A stretch of DNA of 64,000 nt, taken from contig NZ_JBGUBC010000004.1 in assembly GCF_041821145.1 (NCBI RefSeq), forward strand, positions 124,001 through 188,000, written 5' to 3'. This stretch comes from Halopenitus sp041821145 (GTDB taxonomy: Archaea; Halobacteriota; Halobacteria; Halobacteriales; Haloferacaceae). This document shows, one piece after another, positions 23,538 to 32,539 of the stretch (position 1 is its first letter; each line of letters opens with the position of its first letter). Below the pieces are notes generated by a model. The model worked only from the letters and a program-made list of their open reading frames with translations, ran no database searches and was not told the origin of the DNA. The position numbers and the translations under genes are program-made.

Positions 23538-26312
23538 TCAGTCCCCGTCCATGAGCCGCCGTTGCCACTCCTTGATCCGTCCCGACAGCTCGATCGGCGG
23601 GGTCCCCTCGACGTCGACGTCGGTCAACTCCTCGAGAACGGCCTCGGTTTCGGGGTCGACCGGCGTTTCCGTTTCAGGTTCCCGATCCGGATCGCCGTCG
23701 GCGATGGCCTCGCTGCCGGATCCATCCCCGCCGCTTGCGGTCGACGGCGGGCCGGTCGATCCATTCGCCATCGGCGCTCCGTTCGAGGCGGATTCGGACG
23801 CCGTCCCGGCGTTCCGCTTGAACGATCCGGACGAGAGGTCGAAGATGGCTTGGGTGGTTCCGTTCCCGCGCTGACCGGTAGATTCGCCCCCGCGAGCCTC
23901 GATCGCTTTCTCATCACGGAGCCGGTCGAGAACGGTTCCCGCGCGCTCGACGACCGGTTCGGGAACGCCGGCGAGATCGGCGACGTGGACTCCGTAGGAA
24001 CGGTCGGTAGGACCATCCCGAACGGTTCGCAGGAAGGTCACTCCGCGATCGTCGTCACCCTCGCCGTCGTCGACCGCGACGTGGACGTTCTCGACGCGCG
24101 GAAGGTGCTCGGCGAGCGTCGTGAGTTCGTGGTAGTGAGTGGCGAAAAGCGTTCGCGCGCGAACCTCATTGTGGAGGTATTCGGTGGCCGCCCACGCGAT
24201 CGAGATCCCGTCGTAGGTGGCGGTTCCCCGTCCGACCTCGTCGAGGATCACGAGCGACTCCTCGCTTGCCGAATGGAGGATCTTCGAAAGCTCCTGCATC
24301 TCGACCATGAACGTCGAACGGCCCTGGGCGAGCTCGTCGAGCGCGCCGACACGCGTGTAGATCCCATCGACGAGACCGATCCGAGCCGATCGGGCCGGCA
24401 CGAAGCTGCCGATCTGCGCGAGAAGCGTGATGAGTGCGGCCTGACGCATGTACGTCGACTTTCCGCTCATGTTCGGTCCGGTGACGAGTAGAAATCCGCG
24501 GTCCGCATCGAGTCGGAGATCGTTGGGAACGAACTCGGTGGTCCGCTCGACGACCGGGTGGCGTCCAGCTTCGATCGTGAGTTCGCCGGGGTCGGCGAGT
24601 CGGGGGCGCGTCCAGTCGTTTCCGGCGGCGTGTTCGGCCAGCGAGCCCAGGGCGTCGAGTTCGGCAATCGCGCGGCCGACGTCCTGGAGTACCGCCGCCT
24701 CCTCAGCGACGCGGTCCCGGAGTTCGCCGAACAGCTCCCGTTCGAGATCCGCGCGCGCCTCCTCGAGGCGGAGGATCTCGCGTTCGCGCTCGACGAGCTC
24801 GTCGGTGACGAACCGTTTTGAGTTCTTCAGCGTCTTGATCTCCCGGTAGTGTTCGGGTACCTCGTCGGCGACCGACTTGCCGATCTGGATGTAGTAGCCG
24901 TCCGTCTTGTTGCGGTCGACGCTTACGTGTGAGAGTCCGTATTCGCGTTTTTCCCGCTCTGCGAGCGTGTCGATCCACCGTTTTGCCGCCTCGTGACGGT
25001 CGATCAGCTCGTCGAGTTCGGCGTCGTGACCTCGCGCGATGATCCCGCCGCTTGAGACCGAATTCGGCGGATCCTCGGCGAGCGCCTCGTCGAGTTCCGC
25101 TCGAAGCGTCGCGGCGGCTTCGCGATCGGGACGAGCGACGACGGCACCGACCGGAGACTCCGAAAGCGGCGTTCCCTCGACCGCTTCGGTCAGCCGCGAG
25201 AGCAGTCCGAGGGTATCACGCACCGAAAGGAGCTGGCGAGCGCCGGCGCTCCCGCTCGTGGCGCGAGCGGCCAGCCGCTCTAAGTCGTACGCGCTCCCGA
25301 GGATATCCCGGAGGTGATCCCGCTCGATCGGGGCGGACGCGAGCGATTCGACGGCGTCGTGACGTCGCTCGAGTTCCTCCCGATCGCGGCGTGGACGCGT
25401 GAGCCATTCGCGGAGCAGCCGCGAGCCGGCGTTGGTGACGGTGTGATCGATCGTCGACAGTAGTGACCCCTTTTCTCCACCCCGGATCGTCTCGGTCAAC
25501 TCGAGGTTGCGCTGAGTGGTCGCGTCCAGATCGACACGGTCCGCGGAGCCGTAGATTGTGAGCCGCGTAATCGAGGCGAGCACGCCTGCGCCCGTCTCCT
25601 CGACGTACGCGAGAGCGGCGCCGCCGGCTCGGATCGCCGTATCGGCCTCAAGCCCCACGCTGTCGAGCGTCTCCGTGCCGAACTGCTCGCTGACCGCGCG
25701 TCTCGCCCGCCCGGGCTCGAAGGCGATGGTCTCCGGGAGGGAGACGGCGGCATCGAGGTTCTCACGAAGCCCGTCCAGGAGGGAGTCGTCGGTCCGGACC
25801 GTCGGACCGGGAAGCACCTCGACGGGGTCGAATCGGTAGAGTTCCGCGCGTGCCGCCGCCGCGTCCTCGGCGGTCGTAAGGAGGAACCGTCCGGTCGTCA
25901 CGTCCACGAACGCGAGCCCGTACGAGGCCTCGGTCGCGCCCTCGTTGCGGACGATCGCGGCCAGATACTGCGCCTCGGCGTCCGTCGTCTCGAGAAGGGT
26001 TCCCGGGGTGACGACACGGGTTATTTCGCGGGCGTGACCGTCGTCGGTCTCGTATTGGTCGGCGACGGCGACACGGCGACCGCGCTCGACGAGCGCCTTC
26101 AGGTACGGCGTCAGATCGTCGATCGGGACGCCTGCCATCGGATACGACGAGCCGTGTGAGGACTTCTGTGAGACCGTAAGATCGAGTTCCTCGCCGACGA
26201 TCTCGGCATCCTCGGCAAAGAACTCATAGAAGTCGCCGCACTGCATCGCAAGGAGGTCGGCGTCGGTCTCCGATTTCAACTCGAGGAATTCCTCGACGAT
26301 ACCGGTGGCCAT
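23538..26312 (-). CDS. mutS: DNA mismatch repair protein MutS
   Basis: A protein of 924 residues with full MutS1 architecture. The N-terminal mismatch-binding domain has LLAMQCGDFYEFFAEDAEIV near residue 20, the core and lever domains are present, and the ATPase carries GPNMSGKSTYMRQ, DEVGRGTATYDG and FATHYHELTTLAEHL. Residues from about 800 include an acidic, low-complexity linker before a short conserved C-terminus (LTDVDVEGTPPIELSGRI). It recognises base mismatches and recruits repair. The ATG at 26312 gives MATGIVEEFLELKSETDAD, the natural start; upstream in-frame codons translate the 19-bp repeat array. Confidence 0.95.
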   Translation of the reverse strand: MATGIVEEFLELKSETDADLLAMQCGDFYEFFAEDAEIVGEELDLTVSQKSSHGSSYPMAGVPIDDLTPYLKALVERGRRVAVADQYETDDGHAREITRVVTPGTLLETTDAEAQYLAAIVRNEGATEASYGLAFVDVTTGRFLLTTAEDAAAARAELYRFDPVEVLPGPTVRTDDSLLDGLRENLDAAVSLPETIAFEPGRARRAVSEQFGTETLDSVGLEADTAIRAGGAALAYVEETGAGVLASITRLTIYGSADRVDLDATTQRNLELTETIRGGEKGSLLSTIDHTVTNAGSRLLREWLTRPRRDREELERRHDAVESLASAPIERDHLRDILGSAYDLERLAARATSGSAGARQLLSVRDTLGLLSRLTEAVEGTPLSESPVGAVVARPDREAAATLRAELDEALAEDPPNSVSSGGIIARGHDAELDELIDRHEAAKRWIDTLAEREKREYGLSHVSVDRNKTDGYYIQIGKSVADEVPEHYREIKTLKNSKRFVTDELVEREREILRLEEARADLERELFGELRDRVAEEAAVLQDVGRAIAELDALGSLAEHAAGNDWTRPRLADPGELTIEAGRHPVVERTTEFVPNDLRLDADRGFLLVTGPNMSGKSTYMRQAALITLLAQIGSFVPARSARIGLVDGIYTRVGALDELAQGRSTFMVEMQELSKILHSASEESLVILDEVGRGTATYDGISIAWAATEYLHNEVRARTLFATHYHELTTLAEHLPRVENVHVAVDDGEGDDDRGVTFLRTVRDGPTDRSYGVHVADLAGVPEPVVERAGTVLDRLRDEKAIEARGGESTGQRGNGTTQAIFDLSSGSFKRNAGTASESASNGAPMANGSTGPPSTASGGDGSGSEAIADGDPDREPETETPVDPETEAVLEELTDVDVEGTPPIELSGRIKEWQRRLMDGD

Positions 26313-26366
26313 ACCCGTACTCGGAGGGTGACTGAGTAAAACGCTGTGGGTCGTGTGGATCGTCAC

Positions 26367-26461
26367 GGGATCTGAGGGTCCTCTCGGGATCGGAGCATTG
26401 TGATGCTCTCCGAGGGCCCTCTCGGGATCGGAGGGTCCTCTTGGGATCCGAGGGTCGTGGA
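26367..26461. repeat. Five-unit 19-bp tandem array
   Basis: Units begin at 26367, 26386, 26405, 26424 and 26443. The consensus is GGGATCSGAGGGTCCTCTC. Units 1, 4 and 5 are close to consensus, unit 2 diverges in its second half and unit 3 in its first. The array lies between the divergent mutS and prenyltransferase starts (26312 and 26567). Confidence 0.8.
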
Positions 26462-26566
26462 CGGAGGAGCGATCGGGGCTGGTGGGGGGTGTTTGACGGT
26501 GATCGGGGTCGTGTTTCCCGACGACGGTCGAGACGTCGGATCGTTCGACGTCCGTCCGTCGACACC

Positions 26567-27511
26567 ATGTCGAGTGAAACGAAACCCCTGTCCGCACGTG
26601 CGGACGACGACATTTCGTGGTACAGCGGATTCGCCGGGTCGATCTGGACCCACGGCGAACGAATCAAGGACGCGTTGGTGTACAGTTCAGCGTATCTCGT
26701 GGTCATCGCGATGATCGAGGTCGTGACGGTGATGGTGGCGCTGTCGCTACCGCCCAATCCCGCGCCGATCGTGGTCGGACTCGTCGCCTTTGCGGTTTAC
26801 GGCGGCGACCGGATCACGGACGCGGAAAGCGACGCGATCTCAAGTCCGGGACAGAGCGCGTTCGTCAGGCGTTACGAGAGCGCACTCTCGATCCTCTCGG
26901 CGACGGCGTACGGGCTGGCGATCGCCATCTCGGTTCTCGGCGGTCCCGCCGCGCTGGCGATCACCCTCCTGCCCGGCGTCTTCTGGATCCTCTATGCGAC
27001 CGACTGGCTGCCCTCGATCGGCTCCTACTTCAAGCGGCTCAAGGACGTCCTCGTGGTCAACTCCACGATCGTCGCACTCGCGTGGGCGATCGCGGTGGTC
27101 CTGCTTCCGATGGCGTTCGCCGGCGCGGGGGTCACGCCGACCGCCCTCGTCGTGTTCGCCTACTTCCTCCTCGATACGTTCGTTAACACGGAGATCCCGA
27201 ACGTCGCCGACAGGAAAGGCGATGCGGCCATCGGCGTCTCGACGCTGCCCGTGGTCTTTGGCGTCGATCGAACGCGCCGAATCCTCTACGCTCTCGACGG
27301 TCTCCTGATCGTCTTCCTTCTCGCGGCGTACCTCGAGGGGCTGCTCACGCTCACGCTCACGATCGCGGTGCTCGTCGGGCTCGGATACGCCCTCGTCGTC
27401 GCAGCGTTCGTGGGTCGAACGCGGCGACATCGCCGCCTCTCGATCGCGGGCGAGGCAAAACACCTCGTCGTGTTTGCCATCATCCTCGGACTCTCGGCCG
27501 CCGGGATCTGA
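26567..27511 (+). CDS. UbiA-family prenyltransferase
   Basis: A protein of 314 residues with about eight hydrophobic helices. The first Asp-rich motif is AVYGGDRITDAESD and the second is TEIPNVADRKGDAAIGVSTLP, the two sites that bind the prenyl diphosphate through magnesium in UbiA enzymes. It attaches an isoprenoid chain to an acceptor, perhaps a quinone, haem or lipid precursor; the acceptor cannot be told from sequence. The ATG at 26567 (MSSETKPLSARADDD) was chosen. It is divergent from mutS, with the 19-bp array between. Confidence 0.88.
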   Translation: MSSETKPLSARADDDISWYSGFAGSIWTHGERIKDALVYSSAYLVVIAMIEVVTVMVALSLPPNPAPIVVGLVAFAVYGGDRITDAESDAISSPGQSAFVRRYESALSILSATAYGLAIAISVLGGPAALAITLLPGVFWILYATDWLPSIGSYFKRLKDVLVVNSTIVALAWAIAVVLLPMAFAGAGVTPTALVVFAYFLLDTFVNTEIPNVADRKGDAAIGVSTLPVVFGVDRTRRILYALDGLLIVFLLAAYLEGLLTLTLTIAVLVGLGYALVVAAFVGRTRRHRRLSIAGEAKHLVVFAIILGLSAAGI

Positions 27512-27688
27512 GGCTCTCGTCCGAAATTTTTCTGGGTATATTCGTTCGGAAATCCCTCAAACAGGGATCATCACGGCATTCGGATCGTCGATCGAGGTTC
27601 GCTCGTTGCATCTGGGTGCTGACATATCTCCGATCCATAGAACGGTGCGGACGTTTGATATGGCGCCGGTGATACGTATACGGTATCG

Positions 27689-29389
27689 GTGTCCACGCTG
27701 AACCCCATCGTCTCCGTACTACTCGATCCGGTCGGCATCGTTCCGGCGCTGTTCGCCTCGATCGTGATCGGTTCGGCGGCTGCGATACTTGCCTGGCGAC
27801 AGCGCCCCGAACCGGGAGCGACCCCGCTCGTCGCGATGCTCGTCGGACAGAGCTGGTGGTCCATCTGTATCCTCTTTAAACTGCAGGCGGCCACGGTAGA
27901 TGAGAAGACGCTCTGGATGCAGCTCGGGTGGATAGGCGTCGTCACCATCCCCGTCGCGTGGGTGCTTTTCGCCTTTGAATACACCGGCCGGGACCGATAT
28001 CTTCGGTCCCGGTACGTCATCAGTTTGTGTCTGATCCCGGCGGGGACCGTCCTTCTGGCGATGACGATCAACTATCACGACCTCATGTACATTCGAGCGC
28101 TCGGCGTCGGGCCGAACGGCGTGATGCGGTTCGAACAGGGGGGCACGTGGTACTGGGTGATCGCTGGCTACACCTACCTTCTCGGGATGGTCGGGGGGGT
28201 GCCGCTCATCAGGTTGCTCGCAAGCGACGCGGGTGCCTTCCGGGGACAAAGTGCCGCGCTCCTCGTCGCCCTCGTCGTTCCGTGGCTGACGAACGGGCTC
28301 TTTCTGGCCGGAATGCTTCCCACGTCCGGACTGGACCCGACTCCGGTGGCCTTCTCGGTTTCGGGATTCTTGTATCTGAACGCGATCACGCGGTTCCGGT
28401 TGCTCGGAACGAGCCCGGCGCCGAACAGGCGGGCACGCGAGATCCTCTTCGACAGGATGCAGGAGGGAGCGGTCGTGGTCGACCGCAACGACTACGTCGT
28501 CGATCTGAACGAGGGCTGTATCCGCATGCTCGGGGTGGACCCGGCGGAGGTTCTCGGAGAGCCCGCTTCGGAAGTGATCCCCGGATACGACCGGCTCCCG
28601 GAGGACGGGATGTTGGATGAGCATCTGACCGTCGGCGATGACGGGGGCGGACACCCCTACGATGTCGCAGTAACTGGCGTCCGTGACGTACGCGACCGGA
28701 CTATCGGCCGCGTCATTACCTTCCACGATGTCGCCAAACACCTGCGTCAACAACAGCGACTCGAGGTGTTAAACCGGCTGTTGCGTCACAACATCCGGAC
28801 GGAGACGAACCTCATCTACGGCTACGCCGACCAGTTTGAGGACGGTGAGGGGGCGGAGATGGTCAAACAGCGCGCGCTCCGCATCGAGGAGATCGCCCGG
28901 AAGGGACGGGAGGCCATCGAACTCTTCGAGACGAAAAGCGGTGAGCGTGACTCCCTCTCGCTAACTACTCTGCTTGAACGAACGATCGCCGACGTTCGCG
29001 AGGCTCATCCGGAGGTGGCGATCACGTTCGACCGGCCGGACGAGGACACCACCGTTGCCGGGATGCTCGCGCCCGTGTTCACGAACGCGATAGAGAACGC
29101 GGCCGAACATCACGAGGGGGAGGATCCCAACGTGTGGGTCGACGCCAGACGGGTCGATCGACATGCGATCGTCGAGATCACCGACGACGGCCCCGGAATC
29201 GACGAATACGAACTGGACGTCCTCGATCGAGGGACTGAGACCTCCTTACGCCACGGCAGCGGCATGGGACTGTGGATCATCAAGTGGGGCATGGAGATGA
29301 TCGGCGGCAGCGTCAGATTCGCCTCACGGGACCCGATCGGAACCGTCGTGACCCTCGAGGTTCCGATCCGCTCCGAACGCCGCGAGTGA
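27689..29389 (+). CDS. Seven-helix-receptor PAS histidine kinase
   Basis: A protein of 566 residues. Residues of about 10-225 hold seven membrane helices of the type common in haloarchaeal sensors. A PAS domain follows (about 250-350; GAVVVDRNDYVVDLNEGC), then an H-box LLRHNIRTETNLIYGY with the phosphoacceptor His near residue 366, and an HATPase with NAIENAAEHH, DDGPGIDEYEL and GSGMGLWIIKWGMEM. No receiver or output gene is adjacent, so the partner is unknown. The GTG at 27689 is supported by a TTGATATGG box about 30 bases upstream. Confidence 0.9.
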   Translation: MSTLNPIVSVLLDPVGIVPALFASIVIGSAAAILAWRQRPEPGATPLVAMLVGQSWWSICILFKLQAATVDEKTLWMQLGWIGVVTIPVAWVLFAFEYTGRDRYLRSRYVISLCLIPAGTVLLAMTINYHDLMYIRALGVGPNGVMRFEQGGTWYWVIAGYTYLLGMVGGVPLIRLLASDAGAFRGQSAALLVALVVPWLTNGLFLAGMLPTSGLDPTPVAFSVSGFLYLNAITRFRLLGTSPAPNRRAREILFDRMQEGAVVVDRNDYVVDLNEGCIRMLGVDPAEVLGEPASEVIPGYDRLPEDGMLDEHLTVGDDGGGHPYDVAVTGVRDVRDRTIGRVITFHDVAKHLRQQQRLEVLNRLLRHNIRTETNLIYGYADQFEDGEGAEMVKQRALRIEEIARKGREAIELFETKSGERDSLSLTTLLERTIADVREAHPEVAITFDRPDEDTTVAGMLAPVFTNAIENAAEHHEGEDPNVWVDARRVDRHAIVEITDDGPGIDEYELDVLDRGTETSLRHGSGMGLWIIKWGMEMIGGSVRFASRDPIGTVVTLEVPIRSERRE

Positions 29390-29441
29390 GCCACGCTACG
29401 GCTCAGATCGCTTTCGAACGCCGGGGGATCCGTCAGCCATT

Positions 29442-29487
29442 CTCGAACCGATCAGGAGTGGGTCCTCGAACCGATCAGGAGTGGGTC
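29442..29487. repeat. Perfect 23-bp tandem duplication
   Basis: The units 29442-29464 and 29465-29487 are identical (beginning CTCGAACCGATCAGG). They sit between the convergent histidine kinase and thiD genes. A recent slippage or recombination duplication is the likely origin. Confidence 0.95.
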
Positions 29488-29513
29488 GACCACCGGTTCG
29501 ATCGCCGACACGC

Positions 29514-30332
29514 TCACCGGTCCAGCTGCGTCGGATTTACTGCACCGGGGCCCTCACCGATATCGTACCCCCGCCGCACGGCGTCAGTCATCTCTCGAGT
29601 CGCGGTTTCGACTGCCGACCGGAGCGGTTCCCCTCGTGCGAGGCGTGCAGCGACGGCGCTCGAGAGTGTGCATCCGGAGCCGTGGGTCGCGGCCGTCTCG
29701 ATCCGCGGCGATTCGATCCGGATCGGCTCGGGTTCGGTCGCGACTGCCAGCGTATCCACGATCCGGTCGCCGCCGAGATGGCCGCCCTTCACGAGTGCGG
29801 CGTCCGCTCCGGTTCCGAGGAGCTCCCGTGCGGCGGCCGCGGCCGACTCGACGTCCTCGACGTCGCGGCCGGTCAACACCGCCGCCTCGTCGGCGTTCGG
29901 GGTGACGAGCGTCGCCTCGGCGATCAACTCCTCGTACGCGTCCTCGGCTGCCGGCGAGAGCAGGCGGTCGCCCGTCGCCGCGACCATCACGGGATCGACG
30001 ACGATCGGTCCTTCGTATCCGCGTAGACGGTCGGTGACGATCTCCACGATCTCCGCCGTCGCGAGCATCCCCGTCTTGATCGCGCCGACGTCGAAGTCGT
30101 CGAGGACGGCGTCGTACTGGCGTTTGACGTGGTCGGCCGCGAGCGGATTGACGTCACTCACTCCCTGGGTGTTCTGAGCGGTCGTCGCCGCAAGCACTGA
30201 CGTCCCGTAGACGTCGTGGACGGTCATCGTCTTGAGATCGGCCTGGATCCCCGCCCCACCGCCGCTGTCGCTGCCGGCGATCGTGAGCGCGATCGGCGGC
30301 TCGATGGGATCGTAGGTGTCGGAGTCGGTCAT
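29514..30332 (-). CDS. thiD: Hydroxymethylpyrimidine/phosphomethylpyrimidine kinase ThiD
   Basis: A protein of 272 residues. The N-terminal GSDSGGGAGIQADLKTMTVHDVYG segment (given here in two recognisable parts, GSDSGGGAGIQADLKTM and VYGTSVLAATTAQNTQGV) is the ThiD signature. IVVDPVMVAATGDRLL and ATHGSGCTLSSAVAARLA, with the catalytic Cys/Gly loop, follow. It phosphorylates hydroxymethylpyrimidine twice in thiamine synthesis. There is no C-terminal ThiN-like extension, so it is the single-domain form. A TAATACC box about 25 bases upstream supports a leaderless ATG at 30332. Confidence 0.94.
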   Translation of the reverse strand: MTDSDTYDPIEPPIALTIAGSDSGGGAGIQADLKTMTVHDVYGTSVLAATTAQNTQGVSDVNPLAADHVKRQYDAVLDDFDVGAIKTGMLATAEIVEIVTDRLRGYEGPIVVDPVMVAATGDRLLSPAAEDAYEELIAEATLVTPNADEAAVLTGRDVEDVESAAAAARELLGTGADAALVKGGHLGGDRIVDTLAVATEPEPIRIESPRIETAATHGSGCTLSSAVAARLARGEPLRSAVETATREMTDAVRRGYDIGEGPGAVNPTQLDR

Positions 30333-30379
30333 GAACTGATGTATTCAGCCGTGGTATTAGGAATTGATGGTCAGCGAGC

Positions 30380-31045
30380 CTAGCGATCGGTCGCGGCAGA
30401 ATCGGCGTCGGGGTCCGGTTCGACGTCCGGACCCTCGATCAGCCGTTCGAGGTGCTCGGGAGGAACCGCACCGCGGGCGGTGTGGTCGTCGTAGATCCAC
30501 GTCGGAACGCCCGAGATACCGAACTCGCGGGCGTCGGAGAAGGCCTCGCGAAGGCGATCGGCCCATTCCTCGTCGTTCGTGGCGGACCGAACGGCACCGG
30601 AATCGAGTCCGACGTCGGCGGCCACGCCGGCGATGACGTCGCGATCGCCGATGTCCCGATCCGCTTTCCACAGGGCGTTGAGGAGCGCTTCATCGAACGC
30701 GCGCCATTTCGAGGGCTCGGTCTCGCGGACGTACAGCGAGGCCTGTTGGGTCGGCCAGGAGTCCACGTCGCGCCGTAGCGTCCGAGCCATCTCGGCGCCG
30801 TAGCGCTCCTGTAGCTTGCGGACGTTCGCTTCCGCCTGTTCGTAGTACTCGTCATCCTTGCCGTCCTCCACGTCCGATCGGATCTCCCCGTCCGGGCCGC
30901 GTTTGTGCCCCCGGAGGTCGAAGGGGCGCCACTCCAACTCGACGGACGATCCACGAGCCTCCTCGTAGCGATCCAGGGCCACGCGGCCGAGATAACAGAA
31001 CGGACAGACGTAATCCGAGTACACGACGAGCGGCTGATCGGTCAT
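30380..31045 (-). CDS. DsbA-family oxidoreductase, FrnE-like
   Basis: A protein of 221 residues without a signal peptide, so it is cytosolic. The thioredoxin-fold active site CPFC lies in VVYSDYVCPFCYLGRVAL near residue 15, and the cis-proline loop is FGISGVPTWIYDD near residue 180. The helical insert (residues 50-160) is typical of FrnE-type DsbA proteins. Likely roles are thiol-disulfide exchange or oxidative-stress protection, not periplasmic folding. It lies 47 bases upstream of thiD on the same strand, possibly co-transcribed. Confidence 0.87.
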   Translation of the reverse strand: MTDQPLVVYSDYVCPFCYLGRVALDRYEEARGSSVELEWRPFDLRGHKRGPDGEIRSDVEDGKDDEYYEQAEANVRKLQERYGAEMARTLRRDVDSWPTQQASLYVRETEPSKWRAFDEALLNALWKADRDIGDRDVIAGVAADVGLDSGAVRSATNDEEWADRLREAFSDAREFGISGVPTWIYDDHTARGAVPPEHLERLIEGPDVEPDPDADSAATDR

Positions 31046-31153
31046 GGCTGATGTAGGGCGTCAGGGGCCAAAAGCCCGGCGAGGCGTGGCTGTCGAGGTG
31101 TTTGACTGTTCGGGTGGCCGACAACTTTTGACTCGCCGTCCCCACGAGGTGGT

Positions 31154-32446
31154 ATGAAGCGGTCGGTCATTGCGCTCATCATCCTCGTCGGTGTGGTCGC
31201 ACTCGGGCTTGCGGCCTCGGGCGCGTTCACGGAGACGGCCGACGGTCCGGGGGCCGGGCCGATAGAGGAGCCGCCGACCGATGATCGATCGGTTCCGGAG
31301 GTGCAACTCCTGTCGATAGACGGCGCATACGCGTTGTGGCCCTACACGAGCAGCAGCGAATCGATCGAGGGACGGACGCTTGCGATCAACGTCGTCTTCG
31401 AGGACGATCCGGAGACCGTGTTTGCCGCCCTTCAGGCCGACTCGGAGGCGGACTGGACGGAGTCATCGGAGTCGGGGACGACCGGGTCGGACTCGAATGC
31501 GACGACTGATGGAATACACGCGAGCGAGGTCAACACGAGTGACGTCGATGCCGACTTCGTCGAGGAGGTCGTCACTACCGACTGGCAACGCGCACATGGG
31601 TCGACGCGATACGTCTACTTCGAGCGCGAGGACGGCGAGGGTGTCTGGGTGGACGAGACCTACCAGCTGCACGCCGGTACGTATCTCGGCACGCGGTATC
31701 ACATCCGTGCCTACGGGTCGCCGGACGGGAGCTACACCGCGGTCCAGGCACACGGCGAGTATTACGACTGGTTCCGACTTCGCCACACCGTCACGGACGT
31801 CTCCGAGTCGGCACGAACGATCGAGGACGATTTCATCGGATCCGGTGCGGACGTCCGCCGCGAGTACCGGGGGATCGAGGGTGGGCGAAGCGATGGGTGG
31901 ATCTCGGTGATCGAACTCGTGGCGTTCCTCCCGCTTGCCGCGGCGATCCTGCGACGGGAAACGCGGCGATCCATCTACGGGACGCTCTCCCGACTGCGGG
32001 CGGACGCGGTTCGGCATCGGGATGCCGTCCTTCTCGGCGTCGGACTTGCGGCGGTCTATCTCGGTGTTCGGGCGGCCGGGATCGCGTTTGAAACGGGACC
32101 GCTGGCGATTCCACCGAAACTCATCGCGGGACCGCTGTATCTCCTGATCGCGATCGGATTGCCGCTTTTGACCTGGCGTGTCGCCGCACGGTGTGATCGC
32201 GTCACCGCCTTCCTCGGCGCCGCCGTCGGCCTCGGCGGCGGATTCCTCATCGATTTCGCCACCCTTGGCGTGTCCGTTCCGCCCGATCTCATCGCCCACC
32301 GGATCGCCGTACTCGCCGCGATCGGGATCGTCGCCGCCGGTCGGGCAACTAACGACCGCTCGCCGCTCGCCGAAAACGGAACCGCGATCGTCGGGCTCGT
32401 CGCGTGGGCGTTAGTTCTCGCGTTGCCTCTCGCCGGTGTCGTGTGA
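31154..32446 (+). CDS. Haloarchaeal membrane protein of unknown function
   Basis: A protein of 430 residues that I cannot assign. An N-terminal hydrophobic helix (VIALIILVGVVALGLAASG) could be a signal anchor. Residues of about 45-245 look like an extracellular mostly-beta domain (YALWPYTSSSESIEGRTLAI, TRYVYFEREDGEGVWVD). About six membrane helices fill the C-terminal 175 residues, including LVAFLPLAAAILRR, VLLGVGLAAVYLGVRAAG and FLGAAVGLGGGFLIDFATL. The overall plan is an exported sensor domain on a multi-helix anchor, which is inference. The start ATG at 31154 begins with MKRSVIALI. Confidence 0.72.
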   Translation: MKRSVIALIILVGVVALGLAASGAFTETADGPGAGPIEEPPTDDRSVPEVQLLSIDGAYALWPYTSSSESIEGRTLAINVVFEDDPETVFAALQADSEADWTESSESGTTGSDSNATTDGIHASEVNTSDVDADFVEEVVTTDWQRAHGSTRYVYFEREDGEGVWVDETYQLHAGTYLGTRYHIRAYGSPDGSYTAVQAHGEYYDWFRLRHTVTDVSESARTIEDDFIGSGADVRREYRGIEGGRSDGWISVIELVAFLPLAAAILRRETRRSIYGTLSRLRADAVRHRDAVLLGVGLAAVYLGVRAAGIAFETGPLAIPPKLIAGPLYLLIAIGLPLLTWRVAARCDRVTAFLGAAVGLGGGFLIDFATLGVSVPPDLIAHRIAVLAAIGIVAAGRATNDRSPLAENGTAIVGLVAWALVLALPLAGVV

Positions 32447-32539
32447 TTTTGTCCCCAACGAGAAGGGGTCACAATGGCGGCACGGAACGGAGGTAACCGC
32501 AGGACTGTTATACGTTCCACACCCAAGTTTCTTGGAAGA

